A stretch of DNA of 64,000 bases from Dillenia suffruticosa (GCA_033439265.1 JAVTVX010000010.1:2356001-2420000), one strand, 5' to 3'; counted from the stretch's first letter, positions 23,014 through 35,239 are shown. Notes: generated from the sequence alone by a model not told the origin. Numbers and translations are program-made.

Positions 23014-24617
23014 AAGAGCACAAGACAGCAATTGGTTGGACTTTAGCCGATATAAAGGGTATTAGTCCCTCAATTTGCATGCATCGAATCCTTTTAGAAG
23101 AGGACATTAAGCCAATGAGGGAATTGCAAAGAAAGATGAATCCAATCATGAAAGAAGTGGTGATGAAGGAGGTTCTCAAACTTTTAGACGAAGGTATAAT
23201 TTATCCAATTTCCGACAGCAAGTGGGTTAGCCCAATTCATGTGGTACCAAAGAAAACAGGAATCATGGTGGTAAGAAATCAAGACAATGAGTTGGTACCT
23301 ATGCGAGTGCAAAATGGTTGGCGAATGGTCATTGATTTTAGAAAGCTCAATTTAGCTACTCGAAAAGACCACTTCCCTTTACCCTTTATTGATCAAATAC
23401 TAGAGAGATTAGCCGGAAAATCATTCTTTTGTTTTCTTGATGGTTTTTCAGGTTATTATCAAATCGTGATTGCATAGGAAGATCAAGAAAAGACCACATT
23501 CACATGTCCATTTGGAACATTTACTTATAGAAGGATGTCTTTCGGTCTATGTAATGTCCCAGGTACATTCCAAAGGTGCATGCTGAGCATTTTTTCTGAA
23601 TATATTGAAAATTGCATTGAAGTATTTATGGATGATTTCACTGTTTACGGTGACTCGTTTGATAGTTGTCTAGGGCATTTGATCAAAATTTTGAAAAGAT
23701 GCATGGAAACGAACTTGGTTTTGAACTATGAAAAATGTCATTTCATGGTGAAAGAAGGCATAGTGTTAGGGCATGTGATTTCTCATAGGGGTATTGAGGT
23801 AGATAAGGCGAAGGTTGATTTGATCAAGAGTTTACCTTACCCTACAAATGTTAGGGAAATACGTGGTTTTCTTGGACATGCAGATTTTTATCGCAGGTTT
23901 ATTCAAGACTTCTCAAAAATTGCCTTGCCATTATCCAAGTTGCTTCAGAAAGATATACCTTTCGAGTTCGGAGAAAAATGCAAGGAAGCCTTCGACAAGC
24001 TCAAAAACCTGTTAATTACTGCACCAATCATTCAACCACTTGATTGGAATTTACCTTTTGAGATCATGTGCGATACAAGCAATTTTGCTGTGGGAGCAGT
24101 TCTTGGCCAGCGGATTGATAAGAAGAGTCACGTCATTTACTACGCTTCAAGGACATTGAACGCTGCTCAATGCAACTACACCACCACCGAAAAAGAGCTC
24201 TTGGCCATTGTTTTTGCTTTAGATAAATTCAGATCCTATTTACTTGGTTCTAAAGTAATTGTGTATTCTGATCATACAGTTTTGAAATATCTATTGGCGA
24301 AAAAGGAGTCGAAACCCAGGTTGATACGGTGGATTCTCCTGTTGCAAGAATTTGATTTGAACATCAAGGATCGAAGTGGAGCTGAGAATTTGGTACCTGA
24401 TCATCTAAGCAGGTTAGTGAATGAAGAAGATCCATTACCTATTTCTGAAAATTTTCCTGATGAGCAGTTATTTCACTTGAAAGGTATTACTCCTTGGTAT
24501 GCAGATATTGTGAATTATTTGGTCACACACATTTTACCTAGTGATCTTAGTAAGTCAAGGAAGGATAAAATTCGATATGAGGCAAAATATTATGTGTGGG
24601 ATGAGCCATATTTGTGA
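23014..24617 (+). pseudogene. Athila reverse transcriptase and RNase H, broken
   Basis: The frame opens before the ILLEEDIKPMRE block (23085) and runs through RT motifs GWRMVIDFRKLN, KDHFPLPFIDQILERLAG and FLDGFSGYYQI, up to a TAG at 23475-23477. It resumes in the same frame with [17 protein letters not shown] and the catalytic FMDDF (near 23625-23640). RNase H follows: CDTS near 24068, [17 protein letters not shown] near 24185, SDHTVLKYL near 24270, PDHLSRL near 24400. The frame ends at TGA 24615-24617. Both stops are explicable as C-to-T or G-to-A transitions. Catalytic Asp and Glu positions are kept. Confidence 0.93.
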
Positions 24618-25793
24618 AAATTTTGTTCTGACCAAATAATTAGGAGATGTGTCCCAGATAATGAACATAGATCCATTTTAGCATTTTGTCATAGTTATGC
24701 TTGTGGGGGACATTTTGGACAACGAAGAACCGCAAGAAAAGTTTTAGATAGTGGGTTATATTGGGAGACCTTGTTTAAGGATGCTCACTTGTTTTGCAAA
24801 AACTGTGATAGATGTCAAAGGACGGGAACTTTGCCTCATAGAAACGAGATGCCTCAAACCCCCATTCTTGTTTGTGAAATATTTGATATATGGGGTATTG
24901 ATTTTATGGGTCCATTCCCTTCGTCTTGTGGATATGCTTACATTCTTTTGGCTGTTGATTATGTATTGAAATGGGTGGAAGCAAAAGCCACCAGAACTGA
25001 CGATTCTAAGTCTGTTGTAGGTTTTATCAAGACTAACATTTTCAGCAGGTTTGGGATCCCTAGAGCCATCATAAGTGATCAAGGAAGCCATTTTTGTAAC
25101 CGAGCAATCGAAGCATTGATGAAAAAATATGGAGTGCATCACCGGGTTGCTACGGCATACCATCCTCAGACAAATGGACAAGCCGAAGTTTCCAACCTTG
25201 AAGTTAAATCCATTTTAGAGAAAACGGTCAACCCGGGACGAAAATATTGGAGTTTACGTTTAGATGATGCACTGTGGGCGTACCGGACAGCTTTCAAAAT
25301 GCCAATAGGGATGTCTCCTTATAGGTTAGTTTTTGAGAAATCCTGTCATTTACCGGTGGAAGTTGAACATAAAGCGTATTGGGCGATCAAACGTTGCAAT
25401 ATGAATATGGATGAAGCCGGTGAGTCGAGGAAATTGCAACTACAAGAACTTAAAGAGTTGAGATTAGAGGCCTATGAGAACTCGAGGATTTATAAAGAGA
25501 AAACTAAATTGTTTCACGATGGTATGATCTTAAGGAAACAATTTGAGATTGGACAAAAAGTGCTTCTATATAATTCTCGACTCAAACTCATGCCAGGTAA
25601 GTTGCGTTCTCGATGGGTCGGTCCATTTGTTGTTACTAATGCGTTTTCTCATGGTGCAGTGGAAATCAAAAGTCTTGACACAAATAAAGTTTTCAAGGTG
25701 AATGGGCATCGGTTGAAGATATTTCATGATGAGATGGAGATTTCTACAATATTGGACATTACATTGATGTCTCCAAATTATTCTTCTGACTGA
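24618..25793 (+). pseudogene. Athila integrase
   Basis: This stays in the reverse transcriptase frame after the TGA at 24617. An H-H-C-C zinc region ([11 protein letters not shown] ... CKNCDRC, about 24690-24820) precedes the catalytic core. The three acidic residues are present: D in [10 protein letters not shown] (near 24895), D in ISDQGSHF (near 25078), and E in [15 protein letters not shown] (near 25180-25220). The C-terminal GPFVV and VNGHRLK motifs complete the Ty3/gypsy integrase. No chromodomain follows. The integrase is the best-preserved part of the element, but it is separated from the start of pol by stops. Confidence 0.93.
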
Positions 25794-27575
25794 ATCAAAC
25801 ATGAAGATCGTCGAGCATAAAGACGTTAAATAATTGCACTTGTTGGGAGGCAACCCAAAAATTTTTTTTTTTTTTAGAGTTCGATTTAATTTTTAGTTAT
25901 TTCATTTTTTTTTTCAATTTTCAATGTTTTCTTAGTGTTATTTATCCATTCTCTTACTTTTTTGCATATGTTCAGCAATTTTCTCAGGTCACGACACGAA
26001 TAGAGTGATAGTCAGCTTTCGGACAGAAGCAGTCTTGGCATTAGGGCATGATCACGCGGTTTCCACAACCCACTAAATTTTTTGGAAAAATGTGCTAGTT
26101 GCGACTGCCCAAACCGAAGGACTCATAGAGGAGATCTCGCATTCTCCACAGTGCCCGCCATCACGTTAGGGGAGTACTCTCGTTTTTCTTCTTCCTTTTC
26201 ATTGTCCTTTTTTCTTGCCTCACATCTTTCATTTTTTGAGATTCGTTTTCAATTGTGCTAACTGTGAATTTCTTTAGCATTGTGTCTCACATTCTCATCT
26301 TTTGCATACATTGAGGACAATGTAGTATTTAGGTGTGGGGGAGGATTTTCATGCTAATGTCATCTCTTCTATTTTTCTTTGGAACTTCGTACTCTCTGGA
26401 TTTTGTCGGATAATGATTTTGAGTTAGTATACATTGTTGATTTGAGTTTGAAATGCATGAAAGAGACAAGTGTGATTAGTTATTTTTGGATAAAATTGTT
26501 TTAAAGTGTCCCATTGATCTTGATGATTGAGTCATTGAAAATGTGATAGATTTGATACAACATTGCACAATTTTTGTGAGAATTTGAGCCTTAAGAGCAT
26601 GTCATCAAATTTGCTCTAATCTTTCTTTTTGAGTGTGCATCAATCTTAGTGTGTTTATTCTAGAACTTGCTTTGTTATACTTTTTGAAACCACATCAATG
26701 AATTCCTACATTAATATGATGGGGGCATTTAGGTTTACCCATTTTAGCTCGCGAAAACAAACCTTCCTGTGCATAATTTTTCTCTTAGTGAAACCCTTTG
26801 AGCTTATATCCCTTTTCTTTGCTTTAACCTCATTAATTAACACATAGCCTTCTTTTTACGTTTCACCTTTTATTTGGTCCTTATATTAAAGAAACATGTG
26901 ATTTGAGCATATATTTAGTGGTTATTTGCAAAGGGAATGAGATATTTCTATTGTGAGATTTATTTTCGGGAAGTTGATTATATACTTGGGGTGGATTGCA
27001 TATGCGCGGCATTTTTCATTGATCCTCATTTAGTTTCCTTATTCATAAAAAAAAAAGGGGAAAAAAAAAGAAGGAAAAGAAAAAGAAAAAGAAGAAATTC
27101 CCAAAAGTTGAAATTGGGGAATTTGAAGCGAAAATGTGAAAAGTTTGATTGAGAGATGATTATGATCTTGATTGGGGTATTTTTTCTTTTGTATTTCATG
27201 ATATGGGATATATGGGATATGCTCTTGACATGCTTCTTTGATATATTTATTACACGATACATTTATCCTTTTTACCATTCCTTTACCCAAGCCACGTTAC
27301 AACCCTTATAAAGACCCCCGAATTTTTGTTTTGAATTCATATATTCAGTGGTGGAGATTTGATTAATAAGCAAGCCTATGGTAATAGCATACTATGCTTT
27401 GATTTTGAGAGTTATCAATAAATTCCCTTTAAACACTTGAGTGCATAGAGCGATCTTCTTGTGAGGGTAACGGATCTTGTTGCATTGAATTCTGATGATA
27501 TTGTTGAGTCTATTGGGCTACTTATATTTTCTTTTAAGGTTATACAAACTATGATTACTTACTCTCCTTGTGAGG
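25794..27575 (+). other. 3' internal non-coding region of the Athila element
   Basis: About 1.8 kb between integrase and the 3' LTR. A purine tract, GTGTGGGGGAGGA at 26333-26345, follows the TTGAGGACAATGTAG motif usual in Athila/Tat elements. It is PPT-like but lies 1.2 kb before the 3' LTR, so it may be an internal second tract. The sequence CAAGCCACGTTACAACCC near 27289 is also typical of this lineage. There is no long env-like frame. Two small phrases with TTGTGAGGGTAA occur at about 27459 and 27569, the second right at the LTR junction. Confidence 0.6.
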
Positions 27576-28765
27576 GTAAAGTTTATAATGGGAAGATTCC
27601 TAATTGATTTGAAAGATTAAAAGGAAGGAAAATGCTACTAAATCTCTCATGTTACTAATTCTCTCAAAGAGGTTGGAAGGAAAGAGCACATTCATATATT
27701 TTCTTTCCAAAAAGGGGCCGGCTGCCTTGCCTATTTAAATGAAGGGCTGCACTCAATGAAAAATATAATACTCTCTACACAATACTCCAAGGAGGTGGCT
27801 GCATCTTAAGGAAAAAAGAGAGGAACCTCATGACTGTTCATTCAATCTCTCATTAGGTTTTATTTTTTATTTTTTTCTTTCTTTTTAGGAACATTATTTT
27901 TTATTTTCTTGTGTTGATACTTAACACCATAAGTGACTAGTTTCTTTATTCTGATTCAAGGGGAATTTTAATTGATTGTTCTTCATTGTGAGGTTATGTT
28001 CTTAATTTAATTTCTTGTCTTTTATTTAAGTATTCGTCGATTCTTGGTTTATTTTTATGAAAGATTGGTATTGGTTAATCTGAAAATTTAATTCAATATC
28101 AATTTTTCTACTGCATTCAGGATTTCAGTGATCCGTAATTGTCATGAATGAATGGTACGAGTAGCAAATAGGTTATACATGTTTATGGGTCGTTTGCCGA
28201 TATTCATTTTAACCTAAGGAATCGATGAACCAAAATCGAATAATTGTACGGCTATCCTGATTATTTGTATTTTGGTTTAACTGTTTTCATAGAACTTAAT
28301 GCTGTCATTATTTGATATGGAAAGCTATCGTGCCTAGTCGATTAATGATAAGTTTTGATTGGATGCTGGGTTTGGTCAATTATTTTAGGAAAACACAAAA
28401 TTTATTATGACAATCCTAATAGATTTAAGGTTAAATGCTTGAATTGCAAGAATAATATTTTTAACCAATGATCAATAAGACAATCGAATATATGAACCCT
28501 TGAATCGGAGTTTGGTAAATTGAATTTCTTCCTTAAATTTTAGTATTTTGCATTGTTGATTTGTTTCTTATTTTTAGGTTATTAATTTTTATTCGGTAAA
28601 TTTTATTTTAGCAATTTGTTTGAAAACCCCCAATTTTATTTTTTTACATTAACTAAGAGATTGAATTAATTAGTTCCCTTGGGATTCGACCTGGTAACCA
28701 CTATTGCTACAGTTTGTTGCATTGGGGAAATCAGTATTAATTTGAAGGATTCGACAACCCGACCA
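27576..28765 (+). repeat. 3' LTR of the Athila element, 5'-truncated (1190 bp)
   Basis: Matches bases 19182-20372 of the 5' LTR with about 31 substitutions and one indel. The first 162 bp expected from the 5' LTR are absent, and sequence upstream of 27576 does not resemble them. It ends ACCCGACCA followed by the target duplication ATAGG. Confidence 0.93.
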
Positions 28766-28770
28766 ATAGG

Positions 28771-31135
28771 GAAAAAAATAAAAAAAGCAAGGACATGAAT
28801 AAAAAAAAAACTAGGGTTTAAAAATAAAAGGATGACCATCAACAAGATCCAAAAAAACCAAAAGGAGAAAAATTTATGTCCAAAAAAGACGTATGATTTA
28901 AGAGGGAAAAAATTGAGTTAAAAAATAAAAAGAGTAAAAAGTTGAATGGGGAAAAAATAAAAAACTATAATATAAAAATAAAACAACAACAATCGGTGAG
29001 GTCAAAAAAATAAAATGGGAAAAAGTTATATCCCAAAAAGATGAAAGACCTGGACAAAAAAGGGGTTTAAAAAAAGTCAAAGAACCTGAACCTGAAAAAA
29101 AAAAAACAAATGTGATTAAAATACGTCGGAGTACCTAAGCAAAACTAAAAGGATAAAAAAAGCGCAAAGACCTAAATAAAAAAAAAAGTGCGGTAAAAAA
29201 AATACGAAGGATCTAAGTGAACAAAAAAAAGAAAAATGACTCAAAAAACAGTGCTAGGATTTGAATGAAAAAAAAAGTGGGATCCCCCAAAAGATAAAAG
29301 ACCCAAGCGAAAAAGGGTCTATGGGGTTTTAAAAAAATAAAAGAGGAAAAACCTATGTTAAAAGAAAAAAAGTGAAATACTTAAAAGAGAAAAAGGGTTT
29401 AAAAATTTTAAAAATGATTTGAATGGAAAAAATAAAAAATTGTTGTTAAAAAATAAATGGACGATTATTGTGGGGTCAAAAAAATAAAAAATGAAAAATC
29501 TATGCTCAAAAAAGTCGAAAAACTAAAGTTAAAAAAAATTGCATTAAAAAAATCAAGGACCTAAATGGACAAGTGGGGTCCAAAAAGTGGAAAAACTTAT
29601 GTTTAAAAATAACGAACGACTTAAGGAAAAAAATAAGGTAAAAAAATAAAAAAAGTAAAAATCTGAATGAAAAAAAAAAATTATGGTTTAAAAATAAAGT
29701 GATGACTATCCACATGCCAAAAAACCAAATGGGGAAAACTTATATAAGAAAAAGATGAAAAATTTAAGAGAAAAAAATTATGTTAAAAAATAAAAAGATT
29801 AAGAATCTGAATAGAGAAAAAATAAAAAGTTGTAATCTAAAAATAAAGGAATAATTATTCGTGGGGCCAAAAAAGCAAAAGTGAAAAAACTTATATCTCA
29901 AAAAGACAAAATACCTACGTAGAAAAAAGGGTTAAAAAAAATTGAAGGACTGAAGGTGAAAAAAATCAAGTGTTGCTCAAAAAAGACAAAGTACCTAAGT
30001 AAAAATGAAAGGGTAAAAAAGGGCAAGAACCTAAATGAATAAAAAAATGGTCCAAAAAAGACGAAAGACCTAATCAAAAAAAAAGAAAGAAAAACGACTC
30101 AAAAAATAGTGCAAGGATCCGAATGAAAAAAAATATAATAGAAAAATATGGCGTATATCAGTAATAGGATAAAAAAGAGTTTAACAATTGGAGCTCTAAA
30201 AAAGTCCAACAAATGATATAAAAAAAGGGGTAATACATGGAGTAAAAAAGAAATAAATAAAGGGATGATCATTTGTGGGGTTTTAAAGAAAAAAAGGCAC
30301 AAATATATGTTAAAAAAATAAAGGATTCAAGAGAAAAAAAGGTTAAAAAAAAAAAGATTTGAATAAAAAATAAAAAAAATTGTAGTTCAAAAATAAAGGA
30401 ACGATGATTTGTGGGATCAAAGAAAACAAAAGAGAAAAAACATATACTCAAAAAGATCAAAAGACTGAAGTTAAAGAAAAAATGGATAAAAAAACTGAGG
30501 ACCTGATGGTCAAGTAGGGCCCAAAAAGGAGAAAAACTTATGTTTTAAAAAGTTGAACGACTTGAGAGAAAAAAATAGGATAAAAAAATAAAAAGAGTAA
30601 CCAACTGAATGACAAAATTTGTGGTTTAAAAATAAAATGATGACCATCCGCAAGACCCAAAAAATCAATAAGGAAAAACCTATATCCGAAAAAGACAAAA
30701 CACTTAAGAGGAAAAAAAATGGGTTAAAAAAGAGTAAAGATCTAAATTGAGAAAAAAAATGATGTGGTTTAAAAATAAAGGGATGATTATCCGTGAGGTA
30801 AAAAAAAATAAAAGGGGAAAAACTTATATCCCAAAAGACCAAAGACCTAAGTAAAAAAAGTTGAAGGATTTGAATAAAAAAAAAAAACCAAACGTGGTTC
30901 AAAAGAGACGAGACACCTAAAAAAAGGTAAAAAATTTTTAAAAAAAAGTTGTGTACAAAAAAGATGAAAAACTTAAGTGAAAAGAAATAAAAACGGGCAA
31001 AAAAAAGTGTAAGGATTTGAATAAAAAAAAATGATGAAGGACTTAAACGAAAAAAAAAACTAGCAAAAAAAAAACTCAAAGGATTTGAATGAATGGAAAA
31101 AAAGATATCAAGGTGGGCGTACTTTAGTAATTCAA
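28771..31135 (+). repeat. A-rich higher-order tandem array (rest of unit 1, units 2 and 3)
   Basis: Extremely A-rich DNA made of degenerate phrases of 20-40 bp arranged in a fixed order. GATGA/GACGA-type anchors at 29460, 29701 and 29849 recur at 30399, 30639 and 30782, giving periods of 939, 938 and 933 bp. The anchor at 28831 recurs at 29701 (870 bp), and with the Athila element removed 18844 recurs at 29460 (865 bp). So there are three higher-order units. Sub-anchor spacings (about 240 and 145 bp) are conserved in all three. The start phrase of unit 1 (near 18597) is matched at 30150. The T-rich minus strand gives long Phe/Leu/Ile-rich open frames that are composition artefacts. I do not recognise the family. 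Confidence 0.85.
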
Positions 31136-32305
31136 AAAAGAGTGCATGAACAGTAACCCCCAACTCGCTGATGTACAGGGTAATACGTTTGGAGTTACAG
31201 GTCCAAAAATTTCACATTTTGAAAGTGAATTTGCTTCTGCATGAATCGAATCCTAGTATTTTGGCCAATCATGTCTTTTCTTTCCCTCTCTCATTCTTTG
31301 TTATTGTTCCAGTTTTGGTAGTAAGGATGATTATTGCATCCGCAACCTCACCCACGGTCACGTCCATCACTTTCTCTATTCTCATAATTCTTAGGTATAA
31401 CAGCATTTAGTTTAGTGAATCCAGCAGATCAGTGTGATGAGTTTCATGATTTTTAATTAATATAAAGTTTACTTCATAAAATCAATTTAAAATATTTTTG
31501 AAAGCTTTTTCTCTTGGTGTTGCTGCTGCGGAATGTTGTGAAAAGTTAAAAATATTTGTTCATATGTATTAATGAGTGATATTCTCTCTACATAATTTTA
31601 ATTAAGTTATAATCACTTATAGTTTTAAAGTAATATAGACTAATAATCGGAATAAATCATATGTAGAGTAATAAACTCAAACTAATTAAAAAATAAAAAA
31701 AATAAATTATAATAAAGTATCACACTCTTGCTATTTCAAAATGTAGGTATTTTAATCTTCACATATAAAACTTACCATAAAATTTAAATAAATGTATATT
31801 ATATTTCATATCCGGTCCAACCAGCAATATCCACATTTATGTTTATACAAATAAGTAAGACATAGTGGGACAATGGTTGTGCCTTTGCCCTTGTGAATGC
31901 TATCCTTAGATATGAAATGTAACCTTGACGTGCCCTAAGGTTGGGTTTTGAGACCCAACATTGATAAAATTACTAGTTGATAAAATATTTTGGAAGAATA
32001 TGAAAAATTGATAAGAGAACAAAAAAAAAAAAAAAAGAAAAATGAGAATATTTTGTGAACACAGATAATGTGTGAGCGGAGGTGAAGGTAAGAAATGGGC
32101 TCAAATGGTGCCGACACACACCGAACGACACAAATTGCCCTTTCCCAAAACCTTTTTCTTATTGCTCTCTCATTTTTCTAATATTATTATTCCTCAATTT
32201 CCTTTCACTACCCTTCTTGTGTTGTCTGTCGTTATTAACTCCCACCCTGCAACTCCACACCTGAGGTCTATTCACTGCTCTACCTGTGCTTCAACAGCTC
32301 GCTTG

Positions 32306-32364
<59 letters not shown>

Positions 32365-34969
32365 TCCCCCTCTCTCAAATTATATTTTAATTAATCTAAT
32401 TTAAATATTATTAAATCTAATTAAAAAAAAAATTCTTTTAACATAATCTTTTCTATTTATAAATTAATTAAAAGGATAATTAATTTATATAATAAATATA
32501 ATAATATTCATAATGATCCACTATTTTACTATTTTACCCTCATATATTTATTCAATTAATAAAAATTTGAAACACCTAATTGCAATGAATTCATGGCCAT
32601 TTGTAATTACAAAATTTATTTTTTTTTTCCTTTTTTTTTTGGCGTATTCCCCGTGGAAAGTGGGAATGAGTGGGGCGGAAGCGAAGAAAGATAATAAATG
32701 ATAAACAAAAAAGTTACTTTGTCAATTATTATGATCAGTAAAGGTTAAAATAATATGGAGAAATTTTAGTTAAATCTTAGTACTTATACAATTAAGGTTA
32801 TCCATAGAAAAGTCCAATAACTCTGAGAGATCAATATGAGAGAGAAGAAATAAATAAATAAATAAATAATAAAAAAATAAAAATTTAAAAATAAAAATAG
32901 AGAAGATAATAAATAGTAAAAATAATGAAAGAAGAGAAATAAAAATAAATTATTCGTAAAAACTTAAAATAGTAATAATAATTCAATATTGCCCTTATTT
33001 TGTTACAAAAAGAATAAAAAAATAATTGACAATAATAATTAATACCAAATTTTGAACAATTGAATTTTCTCATTATAATGCGTAAGGAAAAAAGGAATTT
33101 TGAAAATTTTGAATCACATCTATTTATACAAATATTAATAAATTATGTTGGTGTCAATCAAGTGGTAATATGTTTTATCATTATAGTCCTTATAAATGTT
33201 AAATAATATAAAACTAGGTCACATGCCTGTACTTACATTGCGCATGAAACTCCCTACCATATATATAAGTTAAATAAAATAGTTAATCCCTAATACATAT
33301 AAAATCAACGGATGTAAATCATTGATTCTAGTTAATTTCTGTGAGCGGTGTTCAACAATAATGTTGTTATATCTTGTTTCAAGCAATTCACTTCGATTGA
33401 CGTCTATGTCTGTAGTTTGTTATGAAAAGAATATATTAATTATAATATGAAATACTATACAACTTAATACAATAAAAGATAATAGATGGGAAAAAAATCA
33501 CCGGTAATACTTTTCTTATTACTATATCAAGAAGCATTAATTTTTCCCATTTTCCTCCTTCCCTAATGCTCAACAACTGAGTCAAAGCACACAACATATC
33601 ATCAATCGTAATTACATTAAAATTGTTTGCACAGAGGAAATGGGTTTTGGGGGGGGGGGGGGAGATTGCTCCCACAAAGGAAATATGTACCTTTCTCAAA
33701 ATGGACCATTGGTGTAGTTAATGACTTGTTGAGACATTATTATTATTTTACTTCCGACACTGATCCATTAGTCTATTCATAACAGAACTGCCTACAGATG
33801 GTAAAGGGATCTCATACCATTCAATATTTCTTAATTCACCATCATTTTTTACTTGAGACAGGAAAAGTATCTTCTTAGCTAAAACACATCAACATTGCAT
33901 AAACCATCGGAGCAAATTGTATTGTAAATCATATTTGAACTTAACAATTCAAGTCCAGGACCATTTACATCGGTATGAAAACCATCTGCTTGTCTAAAAT
34001 TAGAAGGCAAACCCTGTTGACAGGAGTGGAGCAATTTTACATTGTTATGTATTTTTTTTTCTTCTCAAAAAGAACATTCTTTGGAGTTTATTATTCTTAG
34101 TCTCGATTCTAGTAATAATGGGAATTGGCCTAAGTTCCTGGTTCCTACGTTTCCTATGACGAGACATAGGTGGTGTATTAACATTGCAACATTCTTGTGA
34201 GCTATTTATATTCATAACTTAATAAATTTATATTAAGAAACTAACCAATAAAAATATAATCAACTTGCATCAATTTGTATAAAAAATAATAGAACTTATG
34301 ATCTTCAATAACATGATTTCTACTTGAGAGGAGCATAAATGGAAATTTGTCCGCAACAAAGCTATACACATATAACAAGACATATATAAGAACAAAACAA
34401 AAACATGTATGTAAGAACAGAATACAAAAATTTTTTACTCATATACAATAGTTGAATAAAATAATACGACTCTAATGAAAACTCATAAACAAAAGCAATA
34501 CAAACCATTTTTCTAATACTATATTGAGAAATCAAGAAACAAATATGAAAAATCATACGAATCTATTGAATCAAATTAACAAAATACCCAAAATCTAATA
34601 ACTCAAATTGATAAAAAGGTGATAGAAAATGAAACATAAAAGTTTAAACGAAATATCTTTTAATCGTTATTTGATAGATGTGACAAAAACTCTCATAACT
34701 CCAATAACAATTAAATGGTATTCCCAAAAATACGAATCCAGGAAAATTTGGTATTTTAAAATATATCTCTCTAGCATTTTTATTATTTTTTAAACTCTCT
34801 CTCCCCCTCTTATTATTTAATTTTTTTTAGATTTAAATAAATAAATACCCTACCCATCTATTAAAATGGTGTGGAGATGCAACGGTTGATTTAATAGATA
34901 AGTATCATAACGTGGTTAATAATATTAAATTGAACAGCAATTAAACCATAACCTTTTTAAAAATTAATA

Positions 34970-35001
<32 letters not shown>

Positions 35002-35200
35002 CGTGTCACTCCTATGACCTCTATAAGGTATTATTATTTTTTTTAATGGAATAGATAAGGAATAACCTTTAAAGCCTTAGCAATCGAATTTTTCCATTCA
35101 GTGAAAATAAAATTTACGGCGTTATAGTTTGACAATTTTACCCTTGCTTCCGTCATGACCCAAAAAAAAAAAAAAATCAATCGACGAATTCATGGGGCAA
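31136..35200. other. Gene-free AT-rich region
   Basis: No coding gene recognised. It begins with a GC-richer edge next to the A-rich array (a stretch with GAACAGTAACCCCC near 31148). It includes a TC microsatellite (32309-32361), a run of 14 G near 33649-33662, an AT repeat near 34969-34993, and runs of poly-A/T. The open frame at 32072-32404 is mostly the translated TC repeat and is rejected. Confidence 0.5.
32309..32361. repeat. (TC)n microsatellite, 53 bp
   Basis: An uninterrupted TC dinucleotide run visible in the sequence, followed by a C-rich tail. Confidence 0.97.
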
Positions 35201-35239
35201 CGGGCAGATTGCCCGAATCATTTCTTTGTTCAATATAAA
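35201..35239 (+). promoter_or_regulatory. Core promoter of the SIAMESE-related gene
   Basis: TATAAA at 35234-35239 is followed by a pyrimidine-rich start region (TCACTCTCTCTC near 35251-35265). A perfect inverted repeat, CGGGCA-gat-TGCCCG (35201-35215), sits 19 bp before the TATA box and could be a factor-binding site. Position relative to the coding sequence (about 475 bp upstream) implies a long 5' leader, possibly with an intron ending at TTCTTGCAG (35457-35465). Confidence 0.5.

Larger units (their letters stand above)
19020..28765 (+). mobile_element. Athila-type Ty3/gypsy LTR retrotransposon, decayed
   Basis: A 9746-bp element with a 5' LTR (19020-20372, TG...CA), a tRNA-Asp-type primer site, gag, protease, reverse transcriptase-RNase H and integrase in gypsy order, and a shortened 3' LTR (27576-28765). 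The 5-bp target duplication ATAGG flanks it (19015-19019 and 28766-28770). The DLGAS protease motif, the FMDDF catalytic box, the lack of a chromodomain and the primer site place it in the Athila/Tat branch. The coding region carries three in-frame stops and two single-base frameshifts, so it is not autonomous. I see no env-like frame after integrase. About 31 substitutions and one indel separate the two LTRs over 1190 bp (about 2.6%), mostly transitions. With commonly used plant rates this is on the order of one to two million years. Confidence 0.95.

Noticed and set aside
26937..27290. Lys-rich frame and its antisense partners in the Athila 3' region considered as an env remnant
   Set aside because: The frame is mostly a short A/G-rich tract with no signal peptide, transmembrane pattern or lineage motif.
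30510..31163. 217-codon minus-strand open frame rich in Phe, Leu and Ile
   Set aside because: It is the translated T-rich strand of the A-rich tandem array. It has no domain and the composition fully explains the absence of stops.
32072..32404. 110-codon frame ending in Ser-Leu repeats
   Set aside because: Half of it is the TC microsatellite; the rest has no known domain and no homologue I recognise.
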